Below, one piece after another: positions 32,205 through 44,157 of a stretch of 64,000 bases of DNA. The translations under genes and the position numbers were made by a program. This stretch comes from Cervus elaphus (taxonomy: Eukaryota > Chordata > Mammalia > Artiodactyla > Cervidae): the NCBI RefSeq assembly GCF_910594005.1, contig NC_057816.1, positions 27,979,797-28,043,796 of the forward strand. The letters are read 5' to 3'. The notes beneath the pieces were generated by a model. The model saw nothing but the letters and a program-made list of their open reading frames with translations, was not told the DNA's origin and searched no databases. Within the stretch, counting starts at the first letter, position 1. Each line of letters starts with the position of its first letter.

Positions 32205-32630
32205 TACTGAGTTGAGCAGTGTTCCCTTCAGATTCATGTAAACCTGGAACCTCAAAATGTGATTTTATTTGGAAATACTGTTTTCCAGATATAACTAGTC
32301 AAGATGAAGTCCTCCTGGATCACAGTGGGCCCTAATCTAGTGACTGGTGTCCTTATAAGAAGAGAAAACAGAGATAGGCTCAGAGCAGACAGCCATGAAA
32401 AGAAAGGCAGAATTTGAGCATTTTAGCTATAAGCAAAGGAATGTCCAGACTTGCTGGCTAGGGATAGGCAACGAAGAATTCTTTCCTGGAGCTTCAGAGA
32501 GATTGCAATCCTGACACCTTAATTTTGGACTTCAGAACTGTGGGAGTATAAATTCCTATTGTTTATAGTCGATAAATTTATGTTAATTTGCTATAGCAGC
32601 CTTATTGAACACAGTTACTAATGGACTTTT
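32205..32630 (+). mobile_element. MLT1-type solo LTR (ERVL-MaLR)
   Basis: AACCTCAAAATGTGATTTTA, TTTGGAAATACTG, AAGTCCTCCTGGATCACAGT, GGTGTCCTTATAAGAAGAGA, TTTTGGACTTCAGAACTGTG and TGCTATAGCAGCC are in MLT1 order. The LTR is non-coding and no internal region is attached. Confidence 0.88.
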
Positions 32631-33040
32631 CCAAACTCTTTAGCATGGCATCCAGGGATCTGACTTCTTGTGCTCTGACCAGATTCTCCTTCCACGTTCA
32701 AACCATTTGTGCATCCCTCACGCTGTTCATTCACCCCAGTAGGTCTGTCCCCCGACACTGCCCCACTGATACTCTTAGTACAAGACTTGAATAAATCCCA
32801 CATCTCCCTATCAGAATTACCTTCTCTCTGGTTTCTAAACACAGTATGTTGCTTTTACTGCTATCGTATATTTTATATCTTTGTGCTTTGTTTACATGCT
32901 TATCCGTTTTGCCAGACTCCAAGTTTCTTTAAATCAGGGTCTGTGCCTTTTTGGTCTCCCGTGTTATATGGACATGGATAGATGGGGTCAATAATGAACA
33001 CAGTGGTCTGCTTATTGGAGTTCATAACATGTTTGTTATG
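32631..33040. other. Unique non-coding stretch
   Basis: Overlapping 60-90 codon frames on both strands show no recognisable protein. Confidence 0.4.
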
Positions 33041-33068
33041 TGAATGAATGAGTGAATGAATGAATGAA
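33041..33068. repeat. (GAAT)n microsatellite
   Basis: TGAATGAATGAGTGAATGAA, six units with one interruption. Confidence 0.9.
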
Positions 33069-33391
33069 CCTGGGGGAACACATAGTACTCTCAGTTTATA
33101 ATTTGCAGGCAGACCTCCCTACTCCTTCTATCAATCAATCACTCTGAGTCTAGAAAGCCCAGATTCATCATTTTGGATTATCAGGATTCTCATGATCTCT
33201 TTAGAAGCTGCAGCTTGGGAAAGTTTAAGCCATTAAATCCAAAACATTTTCCTGAGAATGTATTTATCAAATCAAAGACAAAGAGGAAATGAAAGAACTG
33301 GACTACTAGGAAGAAAAGGAGCCGGAAGGATGATATAGTTTTTTACTTAGGGATGAACCTCTTTGTAAGATTTAGACAACTGACATCATCC
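33069..33391. other. Unique non-coding stretch
   Basis: Nothing recognised in these 320 bp. Confidence 0.4.
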
Positions 33392-33528
33392 ATCACCTGG
33401 CATCAATGACTCAATGGACATGAGTTTGAGTAAACTCCAGGAGACAGTGAAAGATAGAGAAGTCTGGAGTGCTGCAATCCGTGGGATCACAGAGAATTGG
33501 ACACAACTTAGCTACTGAACAACAAGAC
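33392..33528 (+). mobile_element. BovB-type 3' tail, sense
   Basis: GGCATCAATGACTCAATGGA, CATGAGTTTGAGTAAACTCC, AGTCTGGAGTGCTGCAATCC and the end GCTACTGAACAACAAGACAA. Only the last 140 bp are present. Confidence 0.88.
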
Positions 33529-33611
33529 AACTGAGGAGGCAAGAAAGAGGCTCCAACCACATTTTTCCTTAAATCACATTTTTGATATGGTAGGCAGATC
33601 CTTAGTTGTTG

Positions 33612-33832
33612 AGCCATTGTTGTTGTTGTTTAGTTGCTAAGTCATGTCCGACTCTTTTGCAACACCTTGGACTGGAGCCCACCAGGCCCCTGTCCATAGG
33701 GTTTCCCAGGCGAGAATACTGGAGTGGGTAGCCATTTCCTTCTCCAGCGGGTCTCCCCGAGCCCGGGATCGAACTCGGGTCTTCTGCATTGGCAGGCGGA
33801 TTCTTTACCACTGAGCCACCAGGGAAGCCCAC
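33612..33832 (-). mobile_element. Bov-tA SINE, full length, well preserved
   Basis: A (TTG)n tail at the left is followed by CATGTCCGACTCTTTTGCAA, GAGCCCGGGATCGAACTCGG with intact B box, and GCCACCAGGGAAGCCC at the right. Low divergence suggests a fairly recent insertion. Confidence 0.96.
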
Positions 33833-34691
33833 TCATTGTGTGGTCACTTCTATTTGACGAATAGTACCTTTGTGAGTATGGATGTCCTGTTTCTGGAGGA
33901 GCGGGGTGACACCAAAAGTCAGCAGTGAAGGGAGTCCTGTGGCGTCCAGGCTCAGCTTTCTGTTTCCTTCTGTGTACCAGTTGGTGGCTCCCTCTGTATT
34001 TCACTCCTCCAAGGAAGCTGATACAGTAGCTTCCAAGTCATTATTTTCCCAAGTCCTGTTTATCCTAGTTCCACCTCCTGTTTGGTGGGGAAGCAGCTCT
34101 CAGGCTGAGTTCTACGATTATTTATGTTTGCTGAGGCAGAGAGGACTTTGATGAGCTGAGCTGCTCCTGTTCTGTGGCTGAGAGAGAGCCTGTGGGGCCT
34201 CTGTTCTCCGTGGGGGTGAGCAAGAGAGCATAAGGCTTTCTGGAGAGGCTCTTTGACTGAAAAAGCAGAGGGTTTGTCTGCCCTCATCATTAGACTTGGA
34301 ACCCTCAAGGCAACATTTGGAATGCGTGCTCCCCACCTGTGTCTACCAGTATGCTCCCTGGGGCGTGACTCAAAATTATTCACATGCTAACAGTGTTCAG
34401 GCCTAGGCCAAAATGTTTGAAAATAATTTATGTTCCAATTACACTTCATTACTTTTTAAACTAAAGATCTCATTTTACTCCGGTGACAAACCTAATATGA
34501 TTTGGCTGATTTCAAAGCAGCCACAGAGAATCTGCATTTGGGGGCCATATTTCAAGAAAGATACAGGCCATACCATTGGGACCTTCGCCAGTTTGTGGGA
34601 TAAAGTTCTTCAGTGAAGTTCAGAGATCAAATCTGGAGTTGCTATTAAGCAATAAATAATAAATATTTATTTAAGAAATTCACTGAGCTTT
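33833..34691. other. Repeat-poor stretch, GC-richer in 33.88-34.38 kb
   Basis: The middle has frames of 89 (plus) and 107 (minus) codons with no recognisable domain. I cannot exclude an unidentified exon. Confidence 0.4.
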
Positions 34692-35160
34692 TCCTTTTTT
34701 TTTTTTAAGAATTCAAAGTTGTTTTTATTGGTGAGCATTTTTAAGACTGTACTAAATCAGTTACATTTTATTTATTTTTTTCCAGACTTTAAACTTTTCA
34801 TTTTGTATTGGGGTATAGCCGATTAACAATTTTGTGGTAGCTTTAGGTGAACGGTGGAGGGACTCAGCCATGCACATACAAGTATCCATTCTCCCACAAC
34901 CGCCCCTCCCATCCAGGCTGGCACATAACATTGAGCAAAGTTCCATGTGCTATAGAGTTGGTCCTTGTTGGTTATCCATTTTAAATATAGTGATATGTAC
35001 ATGACCAGCCCAAACTCCCTAACTATCCCTTCCCCCCCCAGTAGCCATAAGATTGTTCTCCAAGTCTGTGAGCCTCTTCCTGTTTTGCAAGTTCATTTGT
35101 ATCATTTCTTTTTAGGGATGTCATACGCTATTTCTCCTCTATCTGACTTCGCTCTCTGAG
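34692..35160 (-). mobile_element. Artiodactyl L1 3' end, antisense
   Basis: A T-run at 34695-34706 is the poly(A) tail. Then ATTTTGTATTGGGGTATAGC, GGGACTCAGCCATGCACATA, ATCCAGGCTGGCACATAACA, CCCTAACTATCCCTTCCCCC and ATTTGTATCATTTCTTTTTA follow. Confidence 0.92.
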
Positions 35161-36819
35161 CTTTTTAAAATCAGTTTCTGGCAACATTCATGTAGTAGCT
35201 TACATTTTTTTTGTTTGTTTTTCCAAATTTCTTTCAAGCAGCTTTTACTCCTTTCCTCCAGCTCAGATTAAATCCAAAGGGTGCTGCAGTAGACCTGTAC
35301 TCCTACAATTTCAAAGCTATCACTCTGACTACTGGGGTTTTGTTAGCACCTCCAGCACCAGTCAAAATAAATTGTTTCAAAGCAGAGAAGTATCATCAGT
35401 GGCTTAACAACAAGCTCAGGGAGTCGGATGTCTTCCCCCTCATTTCAGGTTGAAATATCGCTTTTGGCCAAAGCCTTTTCCCTAAGGAAAAGCAGTGTGT
35501 CGTGAGGTCATCACTGCCAAGTTTTCAGCCAGAGAACTTAGTTTTCACAGAGGACTGTAGGATCCTGGTTCAGAAAACCAGCAGAGAGGGTTTGTCCTTA
35601 TATTCCCACAAGATGTTATGTCTTGACTTTCATCTTGGTTGGGAATTTTTTTTTTTTTTTTAGCTTTTCTGATGAGTGCTTCTTTGTTTTACCTCTCTGT
35701 GGACCAAGGGTGACCTGATGTTGATTTTAATTTATATGGTATGGTGGTGTGGGTGCTTCCACTGGACTAGTTCTTTAGAGACTCATGTAAAAGGTGAGAA
35801 AATTAGATTCACCTGTGAAACCACCCCAGTTTGCCAGGTCCGGGAGGCGGACTTCAGGCATCAGTTCCTCTGTCTGCCACTTAACTGACCACGTCCCTGA
35901 GGATGACCTTGGAGAATACTTCATTCCTTAGAGCTTTGTTTGACTGTTTTATAAACTGCAGAGTATGGACCAAAGATGTTCTCCCTAATTGCCCTACGGA
36001 ATACCACGATCTTTGACATGGTAACCAGTCTTCTGCATGACATACAAACAAAACTGTGGTAGAATGAGTATGAGAAATGCTCCCAATATATTCTTCTTGT
36101 GAAGATTCGGATTTCCTATTAGCATTTAAGCCTTTAACAGTTCAGTAGTAAAAAGACCTGTTTATTCAAACTTAACTGATCATTGTGTTTGGTAGGACAG
36201 AGTAGGTTATGCTGAGAGAAAAAACACATCCAAATCTCATAGGCTTCAAGTAAGGAAGGTTCACTATCTCTCCGTGCATCCGTTTCTCTCTCTCTCCCTC
36301 TTTCTCTTCTGATTTCCTCTCATTACATTTCCAATATGGTTTAATGGCAATGGAGAGGGGCTTTTTCTTATAATCACTCAGGGATGCAGCTGATGGAATA
36401 GACATCATCATGAAAACTGCAGGTCGTTGTGCCAGAAAGAAATGAGGAAATTTAGGAGGGTCTCAAACCAGCCATTTGAATGTTACAGCCCAAATATAAT
36501 GCACACAATTTCCACACACAATTCATTAGCCAAAACTTGTCATATGACCTTAGTCAACTACAATGGAAACTGCATATAGGAGAGAACTGGATGGGGTGTT
36601 GAGCAGAACTAATGACCACTATGATATTGGAACCCTTTCTTACTGCAAAAGCTTCACCCAGTAGAATTACATTCTGGGAAACTCTGTTCTGGATGAATTT
36701 TCTAAGAGCCCTTACAATTCTGAAGGTCTGTAATTCTATGATCCAGTTTCAGAAAACTTTCCCTGTCTCTGACTAGTATGTGTGACTCTCTGAAAGAAAA
36801 TGCCTTTTAATTTTTTTCT
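35161..36819. other. Long repeat-poor stretch
   Basis: Holds a T16 run at 35646-35661 and a CT microsatellite at 36283-36312. An 80-codon plus-strand frame at 35211-35453 is not recognisable. Confidence 0.45.
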
Positions 36820-36890
36820 TTGTTTATTGTGGTAAAACTTATATAACAGAAAACACCTTATTTTATGAGCCAAAACTTTAAGGAATGAAC
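36820..36890 (-). mobile_element. L1M 3' scrap
   Basis: TTTATTGTGGTAAAACTTAT then ATAACAGAAAACACC follows the antisense L1M motif. Confidence 0.5.
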
Positions 36891-37047
36891 CTTCTAATTA
36901 GCTGTAGGATTTCTTGTTAGGGTAGCTGGTTCATATCAAAGTTGATTTTCACACCAATCATTGGACAAAAGAGACCACGTGTATTTTTTAGTCCACCTGT
37001 ATAAGAAAGAAAGAAAGGAAGAAAGCGAAGTCTCTCACTTTTCTTTG

Positions 37048-37252
37048 AAGTGCAAGGGCTCTCATGTCCGACTCTTTGCAACCCCATGGACTGTAGCCCA
37101 CCAGGCTCCTCCGTCCATGGGATTCTCCAGTCAAGGGTACTGGAGTGGGCTGCCATTTCCTTCTCCAGGGGATCTTCCCGACCCAGGGATCGAACCCGGG
37201 TCTCCCGCATTGCAGGCAGACACGTTAAACTCTGAACCACCAGGGAAGCCCG
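37048..37252 (-). mobile_element. Bov-tA SINE
   Basis: GCTCTCATGTCCGACTCTTT, GGGATCGAACCCGGGTCTCC (B box) and CACCAGGGAAGCCC. A (GAAA)n run at 37005-37030 lies just upstream. Confidence 0.95.
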
Positions 37253-37468
37253 ACTGTATAACTTTGAATTAAAAGAGAAAATGAGATTTGCCTGTGACCA
37301 AATCCTGTTGAAAACTGGAATCTGGACAGTTAATTTCTGGGAGAGGGGGCCAGTTCAGAGCAAGTTTATGAGCCCTTTGCTTGGGGAGTCTATTTCTATT
37401 TCCTTCTTGCTGCCAGTTAAGATACCAAAGAGAAGGGAAAGAATTCACCTTCCAGAACACCATCTGCT

Positions 37469-37682
37469 GTGTGCGTGCTTAGTAGCTCAGTTGCGTCTGA
37501 CTCTTGGACTGTAGCCCACCAGATTCCTCTGTCCATGGGGTTTTTCAGGCAAGAACACTGGAGTGGTTTGCCATTTCCTTCTCCAAGGGGTCTTCCCAAC
37601 CCAGGGATCGAACTCACATCTCCTGTGTCTCCTGCATTGCAGGCAGATTCCCTATCTGCTGAGCCATCATGGAACGCCCCAG
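37469..37682 (-). mobile_element. Bov-tA SINE
   Basis: GCTCAGTTGCGTCTGACTCT lacks the segment after it (goes straight to TGGACTGTAGCCC), an internal deletion. It runs to GAGCCATCATGGAACGCCCC. Confidence 0.93.
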
Positions 37683-38779
37683 AGCAGAATATGTATATTT
37701 ACTTTTAAATTAATCTATTAATATATATGTAATTAATCTAAACTCACCTCCAAGATGATAAGGCTAGGAATTAGGTAGTGTTGCCCCCATCTCTCATCTA
37801 CCTGTCTCCTGATTTTCTTTTTGCCATAAAACCTCTTTGTCTTCTAATGAAATCATAAGACTGCAGTTATACAGAAATAAAAGGCCTCCCTTTCACATAG
37901 AGTAATTTTTTTTTTTTTTCTAGCGTGGTGGATTCAGTTTATAATATTTGGGTGAGCTGCTGACTTGTCTCCAAAAAGAGAGGTTCAATCTATCTACAGT
38001 TCATTCTGACCAACTGCTGGTAGGGACCTCGGCAGCCAGGGTGATATATTTAATTTGTCACTGAACAGCCTGAGGCTGTGCTAAATTCATAACCTCTGCC
38101 TCTCTCCCCTCAATACACATGCGATTTGTTGATGTGTTTATATACCATTCTGGGAATGAAGGCAGATTTATAAACATTTTGTAATGCAAAATGGAGTTAA
38201 GCACAGAACTATGCATCGTCATGGTTTGTGAATTACTAATAGGCCACAAGTCTGGCTTAAATATACATCACATCCTGAGACATTAATCAATTCCTAGAGC
38301 CGAGAGAATACGAGGCTTGTCCTTCAGGGACACACAATGCCTATTTTGAAGAAAGGAATTATAATAAGAAGCACATAGGCATTCTAGACCTTGAAGCTCA
38401 GCAGTAGCACATCTTTTGTTTCATTTTTGAATGAAAATCATTTACAAGACGATACATGTGATAGATTTCAGCCCGACTTTTTAAAAAAGAATAAACATTG
38501 TGGCTTTTCATCTATAGGAAATATCCAATTGTTTGGTGATTCATTGAGTCCCAAAAATGCCTCTCATATGTGAAATCTCTTCAAGGCTGAGCCCATCATG
38601 AAAAATTAATGGATTTATGAGTGGAAGAAAACAAATCTTCTTTTCTCCTCTCTTTGCTTTTCTGTCACTTACTGCTAAAACAATGATACTTTCTTTCCCT
38701 TTGCCTGTTTCTGAAGTGCAGGATCCTTTTATTTTTCTGTTAAAATATATTTGAAGCCCTTAGAGATGTCATACTCACA
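37683..38779. other. Repeat-poor unique block, candidate conserved element
   Basis: No repeat signature in about 1.1 kb apart from T12 near 37907-37920. 38050-38600 is AT-rich but complex, with several TAAT and AACATTGTGG (SOX-like) words. It has no credible frame. Confidence 0.45.
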
Positions 38780-38975
38780 CACAGAGTACCTTCAAAGTGT
38801 GTTTACATATATCCTTTAGTGATCTGGCCAGCATCATATGAACCTCCTTAGGCAACCTGGCAACTTCTGCCTTCTAAAGATGTGATAACTGAGGTTTAGT
38901 TTAAATGACTGGTCAAGAATATTTAGATAGAAAAGGGTTGAGTTTGGACTGAAAGTCAGATCTTCAGGTATAAAA
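38780..38975 (-). mobile_element. MIR SINE
   Basis: GATCTGGCCAGCATCATATG, AACCTCCTTAGGCAACC and TAACTGAGGTTTAGTTTAAA resemble antisense MIR. Confidence 0.6.
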
Positions 38976-39740
38976 CTGATTGTGATCATTGATCACACAA
39001 TTATTTCCCTGGTTGGTAAATATATAGATATTACTTGTTCATGCAGTAATTCTTAGGCTTTCAGAAGGTGATAAACTCCCCAATACAAATGTAAAAAAAA
39101 TGAAGCTACATCACCAAAACAAACAGAACATGTTACGGAGTCTGTACCATATTATAACCTAGGGAGTTTAAGAACTTTCAAATTGATCTTTTGTGTCTCT
39201 ATTTCCAGACCTTACATTCTGGCCTGGAGTTTGAACAGAATTTCTCTGTGAAGTCCCTCTAATGGGGAAATACTTCTCTCCAGGTCTAGCTATTTCCTTC
39301 TGGGTGACAGGAGCTCCTCTGGTCTGCCTCTTCCTTACTCTGACCCAGAGGAGAAAGTGACTCACCTGATCCATACACTCAAGAGGCGTGACTGGGACAT
39401 AAGGGTACTCTGCTCAGCCACTGCCTTCTATTTTTTGGACAGAGTCTTTCTGCTCTGCTCATGAGCTGTGGGTTCTGCCCTTTAAGGTCAGAGTGGGAGG
39501 CTCACCCCAATTCGGTGTGGCTGTGACTGGGGGTGGGGGGCATCTGCCTAATTCCCTGGTACACATGCTAACTGACTTGGTGTAACTTTTGTCTGTCAGA
39601 ATGTGATAATTGGTCATCCCTCTTCCAGTTCTTGGCCTTATTTATTAATTTTTTTGTTTGCTTGTTCAGCTCCTGGGTTGATCACAGATGTGCCATTTTA
39701 CTGAGCATACCTAATAATCTCAGTAGCCTGAATTTTTATA
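38976..39740. other. Unique non-coding stretch
   Basis: A G-rich patch (CTGGGGGTGGGGGGCATCTG, about 39527-39546) stands out. Confidence 0.4.
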
Positions 39741-39744
39741 TCTT

Positions 39745-39940
39745 TTTAAAAATTGTATTTATTTATTTATTTGGCTGTGCTGGATCTTCGTTACAGGACA
39801 CAGGCTTCTCTAGTTGTGGCGTGCGGGCTCAGTAGTGGCCCCACGGCATGTGGGATCTTAGTTTCCCGACTAGGGACTGAAGCCCATGTCCCCTGCACTG
39901 GACGGCAGATACTTAACCACTGGACCATCAGAGAAGTCCC
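39745..39940 (-). mobile_element. CHR-type SINE
   Basis: TTATTTATTTATTTGGCTGT, GCATGTGGGATCTTAGTTTC and the end CCATCAGAGAAGTCCC. Confidence 0.9.
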
Positions 39941-40014
39941 TGTATCTTTTAAACTACACATTCATTTTTAACTTTGGAACATTTGCTGGAAATATGAATG
40001 TCTAAAGCCTGAAA

Positions 40015-40140
40015 CGTGGTTAACAATAAAAATGTTAATAATGTTTGCAGCTGTACTCTGATACTATGCTAAATGCTTTACTTGCTTTGTCTCATTTAAT
40101 CCTCATTATAATAATTTCGGTGAACCTACATATTTTTAGC
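40015..40140 (-). mobile_element. MIR SINE
   Basis: ATACTATGCTAAATGCTTTA, TTGTCTCATTTAATCCTCAT and ATAATTTCGGTGAACC are antisense MIR. Confidence 0.78.
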
Positions 40141-40534
40141 TATCAGATAAGCTTTGGATTCAGTATCCTTGAGTTAGAACATCTCCCTTTATTGATGTAG
40201 CAGCATAAAATCTGTACTGTCCAAAGCAGCAAAGGATGATTAGAGAAGGGAGAGGATTCTGTGCCCTGTGCCCAAGATCTATCTTTAGAAATGGGGAACT
40301 TACTGAGCTTGGGAGGCTCTGGCTGTCAGCCCTCAGCTGTTTGCTGTCTGGGGGGTCAGGCAGCAGGAGCTGGGCAATACACAGTCCTTTTCCCATCCTT
40401 GCTCCGGAGAGTGCAGAGCCCTGAAAGGCTTTGCACAAAACTGTGAGGCCATTTTTCTCTCTGCCTCGGCAGCGACCTTTGCCCACACCACTCTTTGCCC
40501 TCTTTAATGTTCAGCCCCACATTTCCTCATTCAT
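40141..40534. other. Unique, GC-richer stretch
   Basis: 40235-40480 has overlapping open frames of about 60-108 codons on both strands, without CpG enrichment or a recognisable product. Confidence 0.4.
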
Positions 40535-40632
40535 TTATTCATTCTTTCCTTCCTTCGTCATCCTTTTCGCTCTCTCCCTCCCTCCCTCCTTCTTCCCTCT
40601 CTCCTTCCCTCTCCCTTCCCCTGCCCCTTCTC
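40535..40632. repeat. Polypyrimidine tract
   Basis: CTCTCTCCCTCCCTCCCTCC and related C/T-only blocks span nearly 100 bp; mirror symmetry could favour triplex DNA. Confidence 0.85.
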
Positions 40633-41152
40633 ATCTATTATTTATTTGATTAATATCTTGCTGACATTTTTTCCTCGCCTGTTACTGGAGCTGTGATCCG
40701 GATCACTGCCTCTTGCCCCTTCTGCTTTGACTTACTCACCAACTGCAATTTTATCCCCTAGTAAATTAAACTTAAACCGTAGTTGGCAGAAAAGCAGCTC
40801 TTAAATGACAGTGTAAGTCATTTCTCGATGGGGCTGTCCCCCCACCCCACTGCTCACATTTATGAGATAATTGGAAATAAATCTGAGACTATGAAAAACA
40901 GAGAGGGTGAAACAGATACGAAGATCATTTCACACCAGACTATGTAGACCCTTGGACTCAGAACTTTTAATGGTCCTGGCTGAATAAACTGAACAAATGG
41001 TCAAATTACTTAAATATTTTTATATTTTAAAAATTATTCCTCTGGAATTGATGTTGTTTGAGAAGGAACGACAACCGATACAGCAAAATATTGTAGACTT
41101 ATATTTTCCTGTCACAATGGATTCTAATTCATGAGCAGTAAATTCTTAATTA
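40633..41152. other. Unique non-coding stretch
   Basis: Contains TCCGGATC and an AAATTATT-rich end; nothing assignable. Confidence 0.4.
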
Positions 41153-41356
41153 GGGCTTCCCTGGTGGCTCAGACGGTAGAGTCTGCCTGCCAAGCAGGAG
41201 ACCAAGGCTTAATCCCTTGTCAGGAAGATCCCCTGGAGGAGGGAGTGGCTACCCATGCAGTATTCTTGCCTGGAGATTCCCACGGACAGAGGAGCCTGGC
41301 GGTCTACAGTCCATGGGGTTGCAATGAGTCGGACATGACTAAGTGACTAACTTTTT
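41153..41356 (+). mobile_element. Bov-tA SINE, full length
   Basis: GGGCTTCCCTGGTGGCTCAG start, degraded B box GGCTTAATCCC, and GAGTCGGACATGACTAAGTG end. Confidence 0.95.
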
Positions 41357-41744
41357 GACATTGTCAGAGATTGATATATTCTGCTTAATCTAAGATGTTT
41401 TATTTACTAAGGCATTGTCAAATACTCTGTATATAGAGTATTAATTTAAAATAAAATTATTAAGACTTTCACCAAAGGGAATTCATCTTTCTTTTTTTTT
41501 CCATAATTCAAAATGTTTTGGTTCTCAATTCACACTGGCTGGCTTAAAATCCCAGAATTACCCCATCCCTAAGTGAGTATCTTAAATTTTCCAAGCCTCT
41601 GAGAAATGGAAGATATAATAATTCCTAATTGAAGAGGATTATGGCACATACTACATAGGAATAATTTACACTGCATACTCAGAATAATTTTCAGCATATT
41701 AAGGAAGATGGTGTTAAAATAAATCCACACATCTTTTGATTTCC
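41357..41744. other. Unique AT-rich stretch
   Basis: A T9 run occurs near 41492-41500; no family recognised. Confidence 0.4.
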
Positions 41745-42375
41745 TCTTTTCAACAGGTAGAGCTCAATTCCCATCCTGTGAATAGCAAACTGGACTTAGT
41801 GATTTACTTTCAATGAGTAGATTGCAGAGGAAGTGATGGGCCGTTTCCCTGATACTTGGCACTGTGTCAGTTGCTGACCTGTATCTCTGGCTTCTGGCAG
41901 AAGCCAACTGCCACATTGCTAAGACATGTAAACTACCAATGGTGAAGTACATGTGGTGAGTAACTAAGGCTTTCAGCAAAAAGCAAACAAGACCCTGAAT
42001 TCTTCTGTCAGCAACCAAGGGAAAGACCTGATAGGCATATCCTCCAGGCCATCTCTTGACTGAGACCTTGGGCCAGAACTACCCAGATCACAGCTTCTGG
42101 ATTTTTGACCCTCAAACAAATGCACATATAACTAATATGGACCTACTGTATAGCACAAGGAACTCTCCTCAATTCCTGTGATGACCTATATGGGAAAACA
42201 ACCTAAAAAGGAGTGGATATATGTATAACTAATCCACTTTGTTGTACATCAGAAAACTAACACAACCTTGTAAATCAGCTATATTCTAATAAATGTTTTT
42301 AATGTGTGAGATAATAAATACTTGCTGCATTAAGTGTTGAGGTAGTTTGTTATACAGCAGTAGATTAATACAATA
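41745..42375 (+). mobile_element. MLT1-like LTR split by an L1 tail
   Basis: AATAGCAAACTGGACTTAGT, GGAAGTGATGGGCCGTTTCC, GAAGCCAACTGCCACATTGC and GGGCCAGAACTACCCAG run up to about 42110. After the L1 insert it resumes with TGTGAGATAATAAATACTTG and TTGTTATACAGCAGTAGATT. The order and AATAAA fit an ERVL-MaLR LTR; the subfamily is uncertain. Non-coding. Confidence 0.6.
42108..42302 (+). mobile_element. Artiodactyl L1 3' tail nested in LTR
   Basis: ACCTACTGTATAGCACAAGG, GTGATGACCTATATGGG, TATAACTAATCCACTTTGTT, CAACCTTGTAAATCAGCTAT and TCTAATAAATG are the sense L1 3'UTR. Confidence 0.88.
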
Positions 42376-42695
42376 AGCACGCAAGAAATGTTAGCTGTTG
42401 TTATATTTATTCACCTTCAGTGGTTGTGGCAGTCAGTCCCTTTGAGGTACCTGAGCATTTCCATCTCATAATTGGAGTCCATAATGCTCCCCAGTTGGCA
42501 GTAGTAGGAAAAATTTCATGTTACTGCTTTAACCTGGTTCTGAGGTGGTTTCTAAAATCAGAACCAGCTATGAGTTAAATTCTCTCACTTTATAAAAAAG
42601 CAGCTTGGTAGCTTTATTTTCTAGAACAGGATGATAATTTTAAAGAAAGTGACTGAAGATACCACTGTTCAAGCTCACTGATGTCTAAATTAAAG
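42376..42695. other. Unique non-coding stretch
   Basis: No repeat recognised. Confidence 0.35.
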
Positions 42696-42699
42696 TTGT

Positions 42700-42890
42700 G
42701 ACCATGTGTGCACTTGTTATATATAACACATCTCACATGTTGTAGGTCTATTTATTTCCCTAGATCAGGTGAGAAAACCAAAGCTCAGGGTGTAGCTTAT
42801 TTCCTAAAATGGCTAAGGAATGAGACCGTAGCATATGAACTTGACCCTGATTGTACCTGACTTCAAACCCAGTGATTTTGTTACCTGATG
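42700..42890 (-). mobile_element. MIR SINE
   Basis: AGGTGAGAAAACCAAAGCTC and CTGACTTCAAACCCAGTG mark antisense MIR. Confidence 0.65.
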
Positions 42891-43005
42891 TCCTTGAGCA
42901 AGCAAAGATGGGATCAGAGCCCAGGTTCAAACTTCATCACACGATTCTCTGATGGAGACTACTTTGCTGATGAAGTGGGGAACCTAGGCTTGTTCCCAGT
43001 GGAGA

Positions 43006-43045
43006 ACACACACGCACACACACACACACACACACTCATGCACAC
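43006..43045. repeat. CA microsatellite
   Basis: About 14 CA units with one CG interruption, then TCATGCACACG. Likely length-polymorphic. Confidence 0.95.
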
Positions 43046-44157
43046 GAATATTAAATTACAGCTAGAAACAGCATGCTTGATCCCAGTGAAATTCCTTCCA
43101 AAGATATGGGAGGTTCTGGGTGAGGAATAGGAGAGGCCAGATAAGGTTATGGGTGACTCAGCATGGACTATCATGATGGTTAGACAGGTAGGAAATCTAA
43201 TTCTACAACCTGCCTTGCTGAGAATGAGTCAGTTTTTCCTTCTCTTCCCTAACACTTCACAGATTTACCTGAAGTAATAGAGGTTGTCACAGGGAATGAA
43301 AAAGCGTAAAGAATAATGGAAAGTGTCCAAGAAAAGTATTCTGGTATCCATTAAATGTATGGATTTAATGTCATTTCACCATATCCTCCATGAAATAAGA
43401 TTTTCCAAAAAAATATCACTTCAGTGGGTAAGGAGGCAAACATATAAGCTGAACTTCTATGTATGTCTGTTTTGCAGGGAGGGAAGGGGCTCTAAACCAG
43501 TTGTTTTCAGTATCATAGACATTTTAAATTTCTTTCTATTTACTCAGGACTTTGAATGATTCTTTTCCCTCTCTAGCAAATGACTTGAGATCTCAAATGT
43601 ATGGATTTTTTTCCTTAATAAAGCAGCCATCTCAGCCACCGGTCACTTACACAAAACTAATTATATTATTTCTTGGCAAATTGATAGTTGTTATAATAAA
43701 GATGATAATTAAGTTCCAACTGCTGTCCAGTTATTGGAGGTCTGGTGTCTAACCTTTAGCATGTGACAAAAAAGGGAACTCAGAGGCTAGTGATCATGTG
43801 GTGATTTGATTCCAGAAATGCAAGCTAAGAACCTTGTTTGGGTTAATTTTACAGTCCTGAAGGAATAGAGGACTACTGCTCAAGTGACTCTTAGCTACTC
43901 CTTGGTCAATCTGACCATGAGATAGCTTGTTTGAGCAATAAGTAACAGTCTAAGGAGATGTCAAAGTCAGCTGTCGCCTGGATCTCAAGCATCAGGAAAA
44001 TACTGGGGTTGGTTCCAGATAACTCAACCTTTTTGGGAATCATGAAAAGGAACAGTTGGTAATAGATAGTTCAAAGTACATGTATTATCCAAGGAACAGG
44101 GAATTTAGGAGAACTGAGCATTTCTAGTCTTATGTCTTGGCTGAGAGGCCCATGTGT
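43046..44157. other. Unique non-coding stretch
   Basis: About 1.1 kb without a recognised repeat. Frames of 66-78 codons at 43323-43752 lack features. Confidence 0.4.

Noticed and set aside
32205..32630. Endogenous retrovirus with genes
   Set aside because: Only a solo MLT1-type LTR is visible; no gag, pol or env-like frame is near.
33612..33832. tRNA gene suggested by an intact-looking B box (GGGATCGAACTCGG antisense)
   Set aside because: It is the tRNA-derived head of a Bov-tA SINE; it lacks a cloverleaf and continues into the SINE body.
34060..34383. 107-codon minus-strand frame in a GC-richer patch
   Set aside because: No domain, no clear start context, and no splice partners that I can pair with it.
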